NCBI GenBank assembly: GCA_905250025.1
Contig: CAJNOJ010000257.1
Span: 79,227-143,226, forward strand
DNA: 64,000 bases
Source of the DNA: Adineta ricciae
Lineage: Eukaryota > Rotifera > Eurotatoria > Adinetida > Adinetidae
Direction: 5' to 3'
Shown: piece after piece, positions 36,301-47,463 of the stretch
Layout: each line of letters begins with the position of its first letter
Position numbering within the stretch: the stretch's first letter is position 1
Made by a program: the position numbers and the translations under genes
Notes under the pieces: generated by a model
What the model was told of the DNA's origin: nothing
Database searches by the model: none
The model's input: only the letters and a program-made list of their open reading frames with translations

Positions 36301-36635
36301 CCCTATTTCGAAAGCCGAAAATTTTGATTTTGGATGAAGCAACGAGTGCATTGGATGTGCATAACGAAAAGGCAAAACTATGAACTTGATATGGTTGAAA
36401 GATCATTGCTTTGTCTCTTTTTCTTTAGCTGGTGGAAGAATCATTGAATGCCGCCAGACAAGACGATCCATCTCGAACTGTCATTGTCGTTGCTCACCGT
36501 TTATCAACTATTCAGTCGTGTGATCTTATTTGCGTTCTTGGTCCGAATGGACGCTTCTTAGAAAGTGGCACACACAACGAATTAATGGCACGTGGTGATG
36601 CATATTACAGATTTGTACACGATCATGTGATATAA
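33358..36635 (+). CDS. ABC transporter copy 2, 3' segment (NBD1 to NBD2), open
   Basis: From the intron in Walker A onward this segment encodes KSTCVQLL, Q-loop [12 protein letters not shown], Walker B and H-loop (here HRLPT), all of TMD2 ([21 protein letters not shown]) and NBD2 with [31 protein letters not shown] and AHRLST, ending HDHVI-stop at 36635. No frameshift was seen. A linker intron present in copy 1 (11560-11604) has lost its acceptor here and reads in frame as ten extra codons ([10 protein letters not shown]). The missing TMD1 half may be the one at 30328, in which case gene and lesions belong to different alleles. Confidence 0.8.
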
Positions 36636-37095
36636 TGGGAATAAGGAAGTTTTTTCACAATAAACCATTTTTCTACTAAAAAAGAGGACTAACCTAAATA
36701 ACGAGGGTCGAACTGAAGTGCTGAGAAAAATCACGTAAATATAATTTCTGAATATTCTTGTATTCGCTTAAGAATGCCAAAAGAAAATACATAGATCGAT
36801 GTGCATGGACGCTTATCTTTCACTCTTACGCCCATGTCGTCATCAGAGTAAGAACTAAACAAAAGAGAAATCATATTCGTGTGTATTTTAAAAAGAATGA
36901 CGACAGAGAAAGATATATTCTGCATTTACATCTATCATTTGTCCTCAGTGATACATTGAGAGAGAAAACAAACATTGTCTTTGTCCATTGTAACACTCAT
37001 TTACCTTTGCTCATATCCACACGTGTATTCTCTAATTTTTCGTTGCAAATCGACAACAACAAAATAGGTACGGTTCTTATTTTCTTTTATTTCAA
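36636..37095. other. Intergenic region, nothing recognised
   Basis: The long frames here are without family resemblance. A TTTCTTTTATTTCAA stretch leads into the UNC93-like start codon. Confidence 0.4.
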
Positions 37096-38891
37096 ATGGT
37101 TGTTCCACGCAGTATAGCTTCAAGCAATGAAGGCAAAAAGAAAGGAACGAAACGCAATTTCGTTATGATTTGTTTGGCTTATGTTTGTTCATATACTTCA
37201 TTGAATGCAGTTATTAGTTTACAATCAAGTATCAACACTGATGCCAACGTTGGCCTCTACTCATTGGCAATTCTGTATGGTAGTTCGTTAATCACATCAC
37301 TGTTCTTTACTACTCCGATTGGATACATTTTCGGATACAAATGGTCGATTGTTGGTGGACAACTTGGTGCGATGGTATACGTAGCATCGAATATGTATCC
37401 ACAACAGTGGCTGATGTTTTCCAGTAAGAAAATTAAGAATTGAGTTTATGAAGAATAGATAAATGTGTTCTATTTTTAGCTGCTGTGATATGTGGCGTAT
37501 TTCGTGCTTGTATGTTTATGGCTCAGGAGGCTTATGTTTCTGTTCTCGCTGGTGGTGAAGATGAAAATGATAACGATGAGAAAAAAAATCGAAAATATTT
37601 CAGTATTTTCTTTTCCGCATATCAATCAGGTCAGTTGAGTGTTATTTTGTACGTTGACGTGATAGTTAAATTCTAGCGGAAATCTGGGGCAACCTCATTT
37701 CTTATTTGGTCTTACGAAAGAATCCAGCTACAGTGGAAACCGATTTGGAACAGTGTGGAGCAAATTTCTTGGAAGAAGAACAAGAAGCACAGCTGGAAAG
37801 CGGTCAAATTTCTCCAATCACAGTATGATCTCTTTCACAAATCATTATCTCAATGACGTGAAAGTTATTTAGACATACATTCTCTTCAGTATATTCGCTG
37901 GAGTGATCATGGTATCCGTGTTGTTGGTGATCATTTTGCTCAGTCAGAAACGCGAGACTAAAAGTTCGTATTTGATATTCAAAGTATCTTTGTTCATATC
38001 GATATTTTGAAGAGGATGATTCGAAAGGTATATGGCATCAATCAGTCGAATTTTCCTTCACGACTTTAAAGACATTGTTTAAACCTATGCATTTGATCAT
38101 ATTTCCATTGGGATATTGGACAGAATCTGCACAAATGTTCTTCATGAGATCGTTTACCAACGTAAGTTCACACTAAACCTTGATGAATGAGAATATGCTA
38201 ACAATCGTTTCGTATGTTTGCAGAGTTTCATTACCTGTTCAATTGGAATTCAATATGTTGGTGTGTATATAATTCGACTAAAACAAGAAAAACAAAGTTT
38301 AATTGATTCTGTTCTTGCGTTTTCAGGATTGATTATGACAATGTATGGTGTGACTGTCACTCTGTCTTCGATAGTTATCGTGTTTTTAGTCAAACGAAAA
38401 TACAGTCGTCCGATATGTTTCATACTCGCAGCATTGTTGAGTTACTCAGTATTTATTGTCATGTTGATATGGAAACCAACATCGCCACAGACGTATGTGT
38501 TATTCATTCTTCCATGTTTATCAAGTATTTCAACTGGTATTACCGAACCTTTTATCACAGGTTAGAAGCGAAATATTTGTAGATGAGATTCAAAGTAAGA
38601 TCTGTTTTCATTCTAGCTATGTATAATTCGGTATTTCCGGGCAAGAAAGATACAGCTTTCTCGTTGTTGACCTTCGCTCAAACTGCAAGTTGTCTGATTC
38701 TCTTATTGTACGCATCCGTGTTACGTCTGCGTATACAAATCATTCTTCAGCTAGTTTATCTCACCCTAGCGATGTTATCTTACATCATCATTTCAATTAA
38801 ACAATATAGGTCTTCGAATAAGAATGATGATCGACAAATTCTTATTCTGAACGACAGTGTCGTGGCTTCTTCAATTCAAGAAACAATATAA
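37096..38891 (+). CDS. UNC93-like major facilitator family membrane protein
   Basis: Seven exons (37096-37423, 37480-37629, 37677-37822, 37873-37963, 38013-38161, 38224-38560, 38617-38891) keep frame through six short introns and give 491 residues. The N-terminal part fits the UNC93 family: NAVISLQSSIN after TM1, GLYSLAILYGSSLITSLF, then GYKWSIVGGQLGAMVYVASN. A charged cytosolic loop (DENDNDEKKNRK) follows TM5, and a long acidic loop (NFLEEEQEAQLESGQ) splits the halves. Ten to twelve membrane helices are expected. UNC93A-type proteins are orphan solute carriers or, in UNC-93 itself, regulators of a potassium channel; substrate unknown here. The start ATG directly precedes a basic cytosolic tail. 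Confidence 0.85.
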
Positions 38892-39069
38892 CATAGATAA
38901 TAGATGCACAAAATGAAAATAATGTCCTTTTTCGCTAAGATTGTGTAAGCACTTGAAATTAATTGAAAGGAAAACCATAGGATTACAGGAAATATGTCCT
39001 GTATGGTTGTTTTGTGCATGATGAATATTTATTAATTAGTTTTTCAACAAAGAAACTGCTTGATCGCAT

Positions 39070-40249
39070 TTGAAAAGGTTTTCTTTCACTTTCTTGCGTA
39101 GAAATGCCTCGATTGAAATCGGCAAAATAAACAATCACACTGTGACAAACTCTGTTAATCAGACATTAGTCAATCTCACTGAAAATCAATGTGTTTGTGA
39201 AATGATACTATCGAATCAAGAGATATCCGGATTGAACTATTTTTCAACAAATCAAAATTGTCAAATTTTATTGTCGAATATCTTTGAACATTCGATTCTA
39301 CTTATCAAGACACAACGCTGACGTTCAATGGAAGTTCATAAAACGGTGCAGGTTTTAATTCATCGACGATCACAGGTTATGGCTCGAGTCTTTCGTTGTC
39401 AATAGCATCGAATCAATCAGTTATTCTCGTCACATCGTCTTTGAATCTATTTCAATATACGTCACTTTTGACTGATCTATGTTTACATTTAACAATTCGA
39501 GATAGAAAATTGTTTTTTTAGCTTTTACTGTAATGATCCTGTAGGTAGAAGAAATGTGAGTGCATTGAAATGGCAACATGCCGCGTATGTTTTCAGTTGT
39601 ACCACTTGAAATCAATCGATTTACTTGAATGGAATATTAGATATTACGCGACAAGCAGGTAAATTTATGACGACGGGCCACTGAAAATAAATGGATCGCT
39701 GCGTTGGGTCTAACAAATATTGCCAATGGAAAAATAGATCAAGCGATTTAAGTAGGATTATCCAATAACTCGTATTTTCGTATAGCCGGTTTGGTGCTTC
39801 TAGACACTTCCAACTAATCCTATTCGATATCGATTTGGATTAATCCAAATAGGATCCAAACTTCACCAATAGTTTATGTATCGTCTGCAAACAATAGAAA
39901 TGGCTCGTGGTGTCTTGGTATGCTCAGTTTAAGTTCATCAGGTCGGCTAACCACAATATCATCCACTGGAAGTGGTGCGATCTCGATCAACGGATCTGTG
40001 CTAATGCCAACTATGTGGACATATACTATAATAACTTATAGTATTGGAAATGGGCTTCGTCTGCATACGAATGCTACTAGATGTAATTGTACAACTGGTC
40101 AATTCTTTGGTGTATTGGATGAATTTCGCCTCTATTCAAGAGAACTGACGACTCCTGACATATTATCTTTGTTTAATAATCAAATTTTCATTTTAAAGAT
40201 TGCTTGCCTTTCTGATCCATGTCCTACATTTTTATCTTTTACACCTTGA
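39070..40249 (+). pseudogene. Decayed LamG/concanavalin-like secreted protein gene
   Basis: Fragments of a bdelloid-type LamG jellyroll protein follow each other in changing frames: an N-terminal part (39070-39321, ISGLNYFSTNQNCQIL), a first LamG half (39340-39660, TITGYGSSLSLSIA, WQHAAYVF, SIYLNGILD), and the end of a second LamG domain (39920-40249, TYSIGNGLRLHTNAT, GQFFGVLDEFRLYSRELTTPDI). Stops and frame changes separate them and the spacers do not look like introns. I infer a pseudogene of an extracellular or membrane-tethered lectin-like protein. Confidence 0.65.
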
Positions 40250-40673
40250 GGCGATAATAATAGGTTCGATGCACTTTTACTTAGAGATTATTTCGCTATC
40301 CGTATCTTCGTACTACATGCACAGACTCTGATTAATTGTTAGTTTCGTTTCTGCTATTCTAATCGTTTTTTGAAGCGTTATTTATAAGGTTCATTTGTAA
40401 AAGTACGATGTTGCGTTTAATGAATAGCTGATTATTGGATGGAAGTCTGGAAAGGGGCGTGATAAACACATCTTTTTCCATAAAGAATTTCTTTGACGTT
40501 AGTTATTTTTAGCGCCAAGCAGGATAGAATGTACTGTGTATCACGAATAAAGATATATGTGCCCCGGCGGTGTTAGCAACGGCGACATTTGTCGTTGTTG
40601 AAAGAGAATATCTTATTCATAGTTGTCAATCATCTCTATTTCGTTTTTAAACTTATTTATATATGCAAATTTT
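40250..40673. other. Spacer between the LamG pseudogene and the GPCR
   Basis: Nothing gene-like seen. Confidence 0.4.
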
Positions 40674-41717
40674 TTAATGTTTTTCTATTTGGAAAACACT
40701 TTTTCTATTTGTCATTTTCATCAATGTTGCTGTTGGTTCCACAGTTGTTTGCCGTAGTTTCGTACAAAAGAGTTGTTTCAATTCTTTTCGAAAAACTTTT
40801 CCCGTCAATGTAAATAAATAAAACGATGTGGAAGTATTGAGCAACGCTAATAAAACCACGAATGTTGCAAAGAAACTTTCTATTTGTTGCGCCGCAACCG
40901 TTTTGTTTTGATGCAAAGTCATTTCCGAATAAATTTTCTGTACTGAAATGGGCAAAGTAAGTATCCCAGTGCAAATGACTTGAATGAAAAGCATCGCTGT
41001 TAACTGTCGATCTTTGAAATTCGACTCTCTTCGCAAGTGTTGACCTACACGAACGTTTCGTATTGTCATCCAACCCAACATCAACATTAGTATTGGCGGG
41101 AATAAGCTGAATGTGACCAGTAGGTTGAAATCATTCCAAGTATTACAGAATGGTGTAGCAGGATAACAATTAGCTGATTGAACATTACCATCAAAACAAA
41201 AGTTCATTTGAAAATAAACCAAAATGACGAGAATGGCAATCAAAACAACAGCTCGACGTGCATTTTTTACTTGACTGAACGAACGAATCCGAACAGTAGA
41301 CGCACTGGATGCGTAACGATCTGCACAAGCTCCAACAATAAACCATGCAGAACCTGCTAGACCAATGTACGTTAGGAACGTTTTGGTTTTACAATAGAGA
41401 GCCATTTGTGTCAGTGGGGGGTTGATTGAGTAACTACCCAAGATACGAGTGACACATCCGAAATAAATCGCAAAGAAGTTGCCTATACTCGATGCGAAGA
41501 AATAAATTGAACAAGAATTGCGTCGGAGTGATCGACGACTGAAGATAATACAATTAAGAGTATTGCCGATTGTGCCGACAATGGTTGTAAAGAGTGGCAG
41601 GTAACGAACCAGTTGACCTTGCACAATCTGAATCATTGTCAACGAGCTCATATTATTAGATGTTGGACAAGAATTAAGATGCACAAAAGACCATTTCCGT
41701 GGATTATATAGAAACAA
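40674..41717 (-). CDS. Rhodopsin-like G-protein-coupled receptor, orphan
   Basis: An intronless gene of 347 residues (325 if the ATG at residue 23 is used, which places the start closer to TM1). Seven hydrophobic helices: TM1 LPLFTTIVGTIGNTLNCIIF with the class A Asn of GN, TM2 SIYFFASSIGNFFAIYF, TM3 ending ADRYASS (the DRY motif), TM4 AVVLIAILVILVYF, TM5 LLVTFSLFPPILMLMLGW, TM6 MLFIQVICTGILTLPISVQKIY, TM7 LLALLNTSTSFYLFTLTG in place of NPxxY. Cys in the TM3 start and in the second loop could form the usual disulfide. The family resembles FMRFamide-type peptide receptors, which are greatly expanded in rotifers. The ligand is unknown. Confidence 0.85.
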   Translation of the reverse strand: MFLYNPRKWSFVHLNSCPTSNNMSSLTMIQIVQGQLVRYLPLFTTIVGTIGNTLNCIIFSRRSLRRNSCSIYFFASSIGNFFAIYFGCVTRILGSYSINPPLTQMALYCKTKTFLTYIGLAGSAWFIVGACADRYASSASTVRIRSFSQVKNARRAVVLIAILVILVYFQMNFCFDGNVQSANCYPATPFCNTWNDFNLLVTFSLFPPILMLMLGWMTIRNVRVGQHLRRESNFKDRQLTAMLFIQVICTGILTLPISVQKIYSEMTLHQNKTVAAQQIESFFATFVVLLALLNTSTSFYLFTLTGKVFRKELKQLFCTKLRQTTVEPTATLMKMTNRKSVFQIEKH

Positions 41718-42719
41718 AGTGTCACTTGTTCTAGCTCCTTATTTCTAGTTTTGCGCTTGAATAGTGCGTAGAAGATAATATTTCCTTGCGCAAGCAGATA
41801 GACTAGAAAAAAACTTGAGGTGAATCTTTTAATAACTCATTTCTTCACGTTGATAAAGAATGCTGAACGGAACGTCAGAATATTTTTATCTTGATTAAAA
41901 GGCATACAAAATTACAGTACTCACTCTAAATAATATACTTAATTCACAATGCACTTTGAATCTTTTCTTGATAGTCACGCTGCTTCATCCTGTTGACAGT
42001 TTGGTCTTTATGTATATAACAACTCAGATGAATATGTTTCTTAAAGATTCTCTTGGATATAGTTTTGAGTAATCAATATGGTTTCTCTTAGTCTTCATAG
42101 AATTATATGACTAGTCGACGGATTTGTACGAGTTTGAAGTCTGAATGACGTCCTACTCGAGAATATCGTCGCACAAAACTTCGACCGCAGGCAATTGTAA
42201 AACTTTTAATCAAAATCTATATAAAATTATACTAATGGAACGTATCGTGTCTTTGTATAACGGCTAACTCATAAATAGAATTCTAAGCTGTGGATATTTT
42301 AGCAATTGAACACTTAATATCGTCTATCGTTGGTTACTTCTTTTCAATTCTCTGAATCTAATACTATCCGAAAACTCTTTCTTCTTCACCGTTGGATCCA
42401 GTCCCATCGATTCCAGACCTTGATTACATGTAACACAGGATGTGCGAGTAAGGATGTGATTCGGGGGATGAAACTAGTTCCTGAATGTGCAAACGTTGAA
42501 TATAAGAAGTAGATTTTGAAATATTTCTAATAAACAGCTTCGTCTGATCTTTATATAAGGTCGATGTTTGAACGAATGAGAAGAAGATCAAAAGTCTTGG
42601 CACACATGAGAGGAAATAAATACCAAGGGATAAATACTTCTGCCAGTGTATTGATAAATTAAAACATGTGAAAACAAAACATCGAATACTAAACGTGGCA
42701 AATTCATTATACAAAATCG
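41718..42719. other. Intergenic region, nothing recognised
   Basis: Only short frames, none with a family resemblance. Confidence 0.4.
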
Positions 42720-42832
42720 ACGCAAATTGCCGATTCCTTTGGAATTACTCAAAAATGACAGAATTACGTATATTGAAAATATTCATGATGACATGATATT
42801 TCTTCAATATGCGCTGAAATTCTTGAATCCAA

Positions 42833-43045
42833 TCACACGCCATAAACGATTATTCTCATAATCCATAACAGATCTTGACTAACTTGCCGAAAAAGGAACT
42901 CATGTGAATAAATTACCAATTGCAAAATTATCAGCAAAATAATACTGATTTGCTTGTTGAATTTTGACGCTCGGTATAACGAAGAAACACGTTCAATTGT
43001 CACAAATGTCGACAACCAATCGTTGAATACTCAAATAATTTACAG
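42833..43045 (-). pseudogene. GPCR relic (TM3-TM4 region)
   Basis: A minus-strand frame reads NDWLSTFVTIERVSSLYRA-SKFNKQ, the TM3 end and following loop of a rotifer-type receptor with ER in place of DRY, then a hydrophobic TM4 (ISIILLIILQLVIYSHEFLF) and a short loop. Neither the preceding helices nor TM5-TM7 are present in any frame nearby. It is a fragment of a receptor from a different subfamily than the intact GPCR. Confidence 0.5.
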
Positions 43046-43410
43046 AATTGCATTGTCGTTCTTCGTCGAATCAGAAACAAAAATCAAATGGATTGATAAT
43101 CGATAATATCAAAAGATAGGTCCCACGTATAATGTACGTGAACAAGAGTAGACTAGTCTACTTTCAATAGTAAATCTCTTATGAAGTCAATACAGTCTCA
43201 TAATTCAACACCACACTTTTTTAGGAGCCTTCGGAGTGAGTAAGAATGGAGATACAAATGGCACTCGCCCATCCATATCATCATCCCTCATATCATAGAT
43301 AGATCCAAAAATGATACTAACTTAATGTATGAATTTTTATTTTTATTGAATTCTGTATAGTGAAGATTTATGAAGAGTTTCAGTAATAATAATCAAGCCT
43401 GCTGGATGTT
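43046..43410. other. Spacer, nothing recognised
   Basis: AT-rich, no gene-like frame. Confidence 0.35.
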
Positions 43411-44409
43411 CTATGGAATAATGCGTATGCGAGTACCGTAATTAAAAATAAGTTGAAGTACCCATGGAAACTGGCATTTATCAAGCTCAATTGGTAATTC
43501 ATGTTGCCGGCCAGAGCGGCGGTTTTGCATCCGTATAAATCGGCGATAACAGTCTAATTCAAGCTCGATAATATCGTTCACTATATAGTCACTCACATAA
43601 TCCTTGTAGTTACAAGAGCACTAACCGTGTAGGTATACTGCATTGTTTCCTCCAACTAACCAACCGTAGGATGATGGTGTAGTGTTGGAATTATTTTGTA
43701 TTGGAGTTGATTTCGAATTAATTCCAAAAAAGAAAAATCCATTATTAAAATTTTCGATTTTGAGCTGGATTTTATGTACACCTCGAGAATATTCTCCTTT
43801 ACCTCGCACATGTGCCATATATTGATTGTTATTCTGAATAACAACCATACCTTCATCTTGGAGCTGTGCGTAACCGGACACTTGTTCGAATTTCTTCCAC
43901 TGCAATTGAGGATGGCGATGTAAAATTTTCTTTGAGTTATTCCAGCTGCTCTGCCCAACGTTTAGAATCTCGCTCGTCAAATATGTTGTCCTTTCGCGAT
44001 TGCTGTAATCTTTCAACCATTTCTCGAAAACGGCTTGAGATCTCTATTCCATTAGTAGTAGCATGAGTTATGATCTCATGACGAGCTTCTTTTGCTTAGA
44101 TTCGTTTTCCCAAGCATCAATGCGATGTATAAGTTCATGGGTACGAGGATCGGCTTCTGTTTGGTTCAGTGTTTGCTTAAATGTGTCATGTTCATCGGCA
44201 AGTGCGTCTAATTCGGTAGAAAGTTGATTACGGTGCTGAGTTAAATCAGAGAAGCAGAATATTTTCTGACATCCTTCACATCTCAAAATCCCAATCGGTT
44301 TAAAACAAATTGTGCAGGATGCTTTTACAGTTGATGGTGGTCTTTCGGAAGTTGTTGCCGACACAGCTGCCATTTGGGTTTCACTTTGAACTGTTACTTT
44401 ACTCAACAA
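43411..44409 (-). pseudogene. B-box/coiled-coil/SPRY-like gene with frame lesions
   Basis: Part one (44409-44068) has a B-box-like zinc finger (CTICFKPIGILRCEGCQKIFCFSDLTQH) and starts a coiled coil. The coiled coil continues in another frame (EARHEIITHATTNGIEISSRFREM and on to RWAEQLE) and meets a TAA. A third frame (44016-43621) then has the ligand-binding-like domain (FFFFGINSKSTPIQ, YGWLVGGNNAVYLHG). A 45-50 bp intron leads to the last exon NDIIELELDCYRRFI, ending at 43411. Two frame breaks make it a pseudogene unless they are sequencing errors in the AAAA-rich stretch near 44094. Related intact genes are TRIM-like. Role unknown. Confidence 0.65.
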
Positions 44410-45715
44410 TGAAATATTTTCAATGCATAAGGATGATGTACACTATGCTGTCGCAAAATATGTCACAATTCAAACTAGGAAGAATATTGTTGACACACGA
44501 CGCTATGAAAATATTGCCTACTGTTTACTCTATTTCTTTCATGAAATAACACAGATGAATTAATCATATAATACTACTTGAATTTTTTCCTACATAAAAC
44601 ATTTGTTGGGCATCAGCACCAATGCGATACGTGCTCGTGATGCACACATACAATTGTATATACGTGAATATTCGTTTCACATTTTGTGAGGATTACGTCG
44701 GCACAATTAAATATTGTATTTCAACTAGTGATGCAACGACAGCGATCGTCGCTTATCGACGGTTCGCCGTAGGTAGGATGAAACGAAGCACCTTTGTTTT
44801 TCTAATTAATTAATTAATTTAACTACTCAAGTAATTCAGAAACATGCAAAAATGAAAGCTATTAAGAAGTTGTTCAGGATGAGAAATTATTGTGCTATTC
44901 ACAATTCCTAGCAAATCACCAATCGAAAATGCTACTCAAATGTAATCGAAATTTTTTTCTGGTTTGATGAGAATCATTAGCTCTATGGAAAGAGAGAGGC
45001 AAAAGCGAGAGTGTGAGTGTCTTCTTTTATTATTCACATCCATACTATCATCCTGCAATAGATATTGTCCAATATGTCGAAATCAGGGATATTAGAATTT
45101 TCCTTTCAATCCGTAAGCATTTTCCTGTGTATATCGTTCGTTATTCATTAGCTTTTTCTCGGCTTTCCTTTTATTTTTCAGAAATAAACAAGACTCTTTT
45201 TCAAAGCTACTTTTTTGCCGTGGTATTTCATTGTTCTCACCAGCAGCCTTTAAAGGTACTCGTTCTTTTTTGTGAAAATCGTTTGGAAAAACTTTTTATA
45301 CAGACTATAATTAGATCATATGTTGTTGCTTGGATCAGCCTTCGAACGAATTCAGTCAGGTGTGTCATTCGCATGCTAATCGATGTTCATGGGAGATTCT
45401 TGACTAAAAATGTTTTTGAGTGAGAGTGTGAATAGATAATAATGCTCTTGTTTTACTCACCCTCACTTTCAAGATGTTACAAAGATGTATGTACTGTTGA
45501 CAAAACTGAAATTTAGCCATATTTAAAATTTGCCTAGTCCAAACAGAAATTTCAATTTAGCCTAAACATATGTATATATATATGAGAATGTGTGCGAAAT
45601 AAAAGAAAAGAATGCATCGATATTTTCATTGGATAATCAATCGTCATCGTTCTGCTTTTAATAACTCATTCATTTCATTGTACGTTATTGTCAGAGGTCA
45701 CAAACATTAACGAAT
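44410..45715. other. Spacer between divergent B-box and F-box genes
   Basis: It includes a 136-codon frame at 45013 that is also open in the second copy, but changes between the copies alter amino acids at about 13 sites, so coding is doubtful. Short AT repeats lie near 45571. Confidence 0.4.
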
Positions 45716-45951
45716 ATGGATGCATCTCATACTCATCTCCTTCATTTACCAGATGAAATATTATTGAATATTTTCAAAAACCTAGGTAATACTTCTGTTC
45801 TTTATTCTTTACTTGGCATTAATAACAAACGACTGGAAAATATCATCCGACATAGATCCTTTTCTAATGAATTGAATATTGCATCGATGACAAAAGATAT
45901 TTCAATAATTCATCCAATACTTGATCGATTTTGTGATTATATAATACCTCA
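45716..45951 (+). CDS. F-box protein, 5' fragment (copy 1)
   Basis: The first 78 codons of the F-box gene (HLLHLPDEILLNIFKNLGNT) up to the junction. The protein sequence is identical to 47228-47463 and to the start of the complete gene. It is cut by an assembly break, not a natural stop. Confidence 0.7.
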
Positions 45952-45952
45952 N
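45952..45952. other. Single-N junction between repeat copies
   Basis: The right side restarts at the equivalent of 44269, inside the B-box gene. Confidence 0.85.
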
Positions 45953-46093
45953 ACATCCTTCACATCTCAAAATCCCAATCGGTTTAAAACAAATTGTGCA
46001 GGATGCTTTTACAGTTGATGGTGGTCTTTCGGAAGTTGTTGCCGACACAGCTGCCATTTGGGTTTCACTTTGAGCTGTTACTTTACTCAACAA
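45953..46093 (-). CDS. B-box protein, 5' fragment (copy 2)
   Basis: About 46 codons identical to the start of the gene at 44409 except one Val to Ala change, ending at the junction before the second zinc ligand pair. Probably the other allele of that gene. Confidence 0.65.
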
Positions 46094-47463
46094 TGAAATA
46101 TTTTCAATGCATAAGGATGATGCACACTATGCTGTCCCAAAATATGTCACAATTCAAACTAGGAAGAATATTGTTGACACACGACGCTATGAAAATATTG
46201 CCTACTGCTTACTCTATTTCTTTCATGAAATATCACAAATGAATTAATCATATAATACTACTTGAATTTTTTCCTACATAGAACATTTGTTGGGCATCAG
46301 CACCAATGCGACACGTGCTCGTGATGCACACATACAATTGTATATACATGAATAGTCGTTTCACATTTTGTGAGAACTACGTCGGCATAATTAAATATTG
46401 TATGTCAACTAGTGATGCAACGAAGCACCTTTGTTGTGCTATTCACAATTCCTAGCAAATCACCAGTCGAAAATGCTACTTAAATGTAATCGAAATTTTT
46501 TTCTGGTTTGATGAGAATCATTATCTCTATGAAAAGAGAGAGGCAAAAGCGAGAGTGTGAGTGTCTTCTTTTATTATTCACATCCATACTATCATCCTGC
46601 AATAGATATTGCCCAATATGTCGAAATCAAGGATTTTAGAATTTTTCCTTCAATCCGTAAGCATTTTCCTGTGTATATCGTTCGTTATTCATTAGCGTTT
46701 TCTCGGCTTTCCTTTTATTTTCCAGAAATAAACAAGACTCTTTATCAAAGCTACTTTTTTACCGTGGTATTTCATTGTACTCACCAGCAGCCTTTAAATG
46801 TACTCGTTCTTTTTCGTGAAAATCGTTTGGAAAAACTTTTTATACAGGTTATAATTAGATCATATGTTGTTGCTTGGATCAGCCTTCAAACGAATTCAGT
46901 CAGGTGTGTCATTCGCATGCTAATCGATGTTCATGGGAGATTCTTGACTAAAAAAGTTTTTGAGTGAGAGTGTGAATAGATAATAATGCTCTTATTTTAC
47001 TTACCCTCACTTTCAAGATGTTACAAAGATGTATGTACTGTTGACAAAACAGAAATTTCAATTTAGCCTAAACATATATATATATATATATATATGAGAA
47101 TGTGTGCGAAATAAAAGAAAAGAATGCATCGATATTTTCATTGGATAATCAATCGTCATCGTTCTGCTTTTAATAATTCATTCATTTCATTGTACATTAT
47201 TGTCCGAGGTCACAAACATTAACGAATATGGATGCATCTCACACTCATCTCCTTCATTTACCAGATGAAATATTATTGAATATTTTCAAAAACCTAGGTA
47301 ATACTTCTGTTCTTTATTCTTTACTTGGCATTAATAACAAACGACTGGAAAATATCATCCGACATAGATCCTTTTCTAATGAATTGAATATTGCATCGAT
47401 GACAAAAGATATTTCAATAATTCATCCAATACTTGATCGATTTTGTGATTATATAATACCTCA
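45953..47463. repeat. Second copy of the B-box/F-box spacer repeat
   Basis: Counterpart of 44269-45951. It has a longer TA microsatellite (about 47076-47094) than the first copy. Confidence 0.8.

Larger units (their letters stand above)
44269..45951. repeat. First copy of a 1.5-1.7 kb repeat: B-box start, spacer, F-box start
   Basis: It matches 45953-47463 closely, except for a stretch near 44720-44890 missing from the second copy and a few small indels. Both copies end at exactly the same base in the F-box frame, each followed by a single N. Confidence 0.8.

Noticed and set aside
36758-37117. A 119-codon frame directly before the UNC93-like gene as its N-terminus
   Set aside because: It is in a frame that ends after the UNC93 start, has unlikely composition for the family, and the ATG at 37096 gives a normal N-terminus.
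45013-46967. A 136-codon frame at 45013-45423, also open at 46557-46967, as a conserved unknown gene
   Set aside because: The two copies differ at about 13 amino-acid positions with few silent changes, so selection on the protein is not visible. The frame is most likely shared only because the DNA is repeated.
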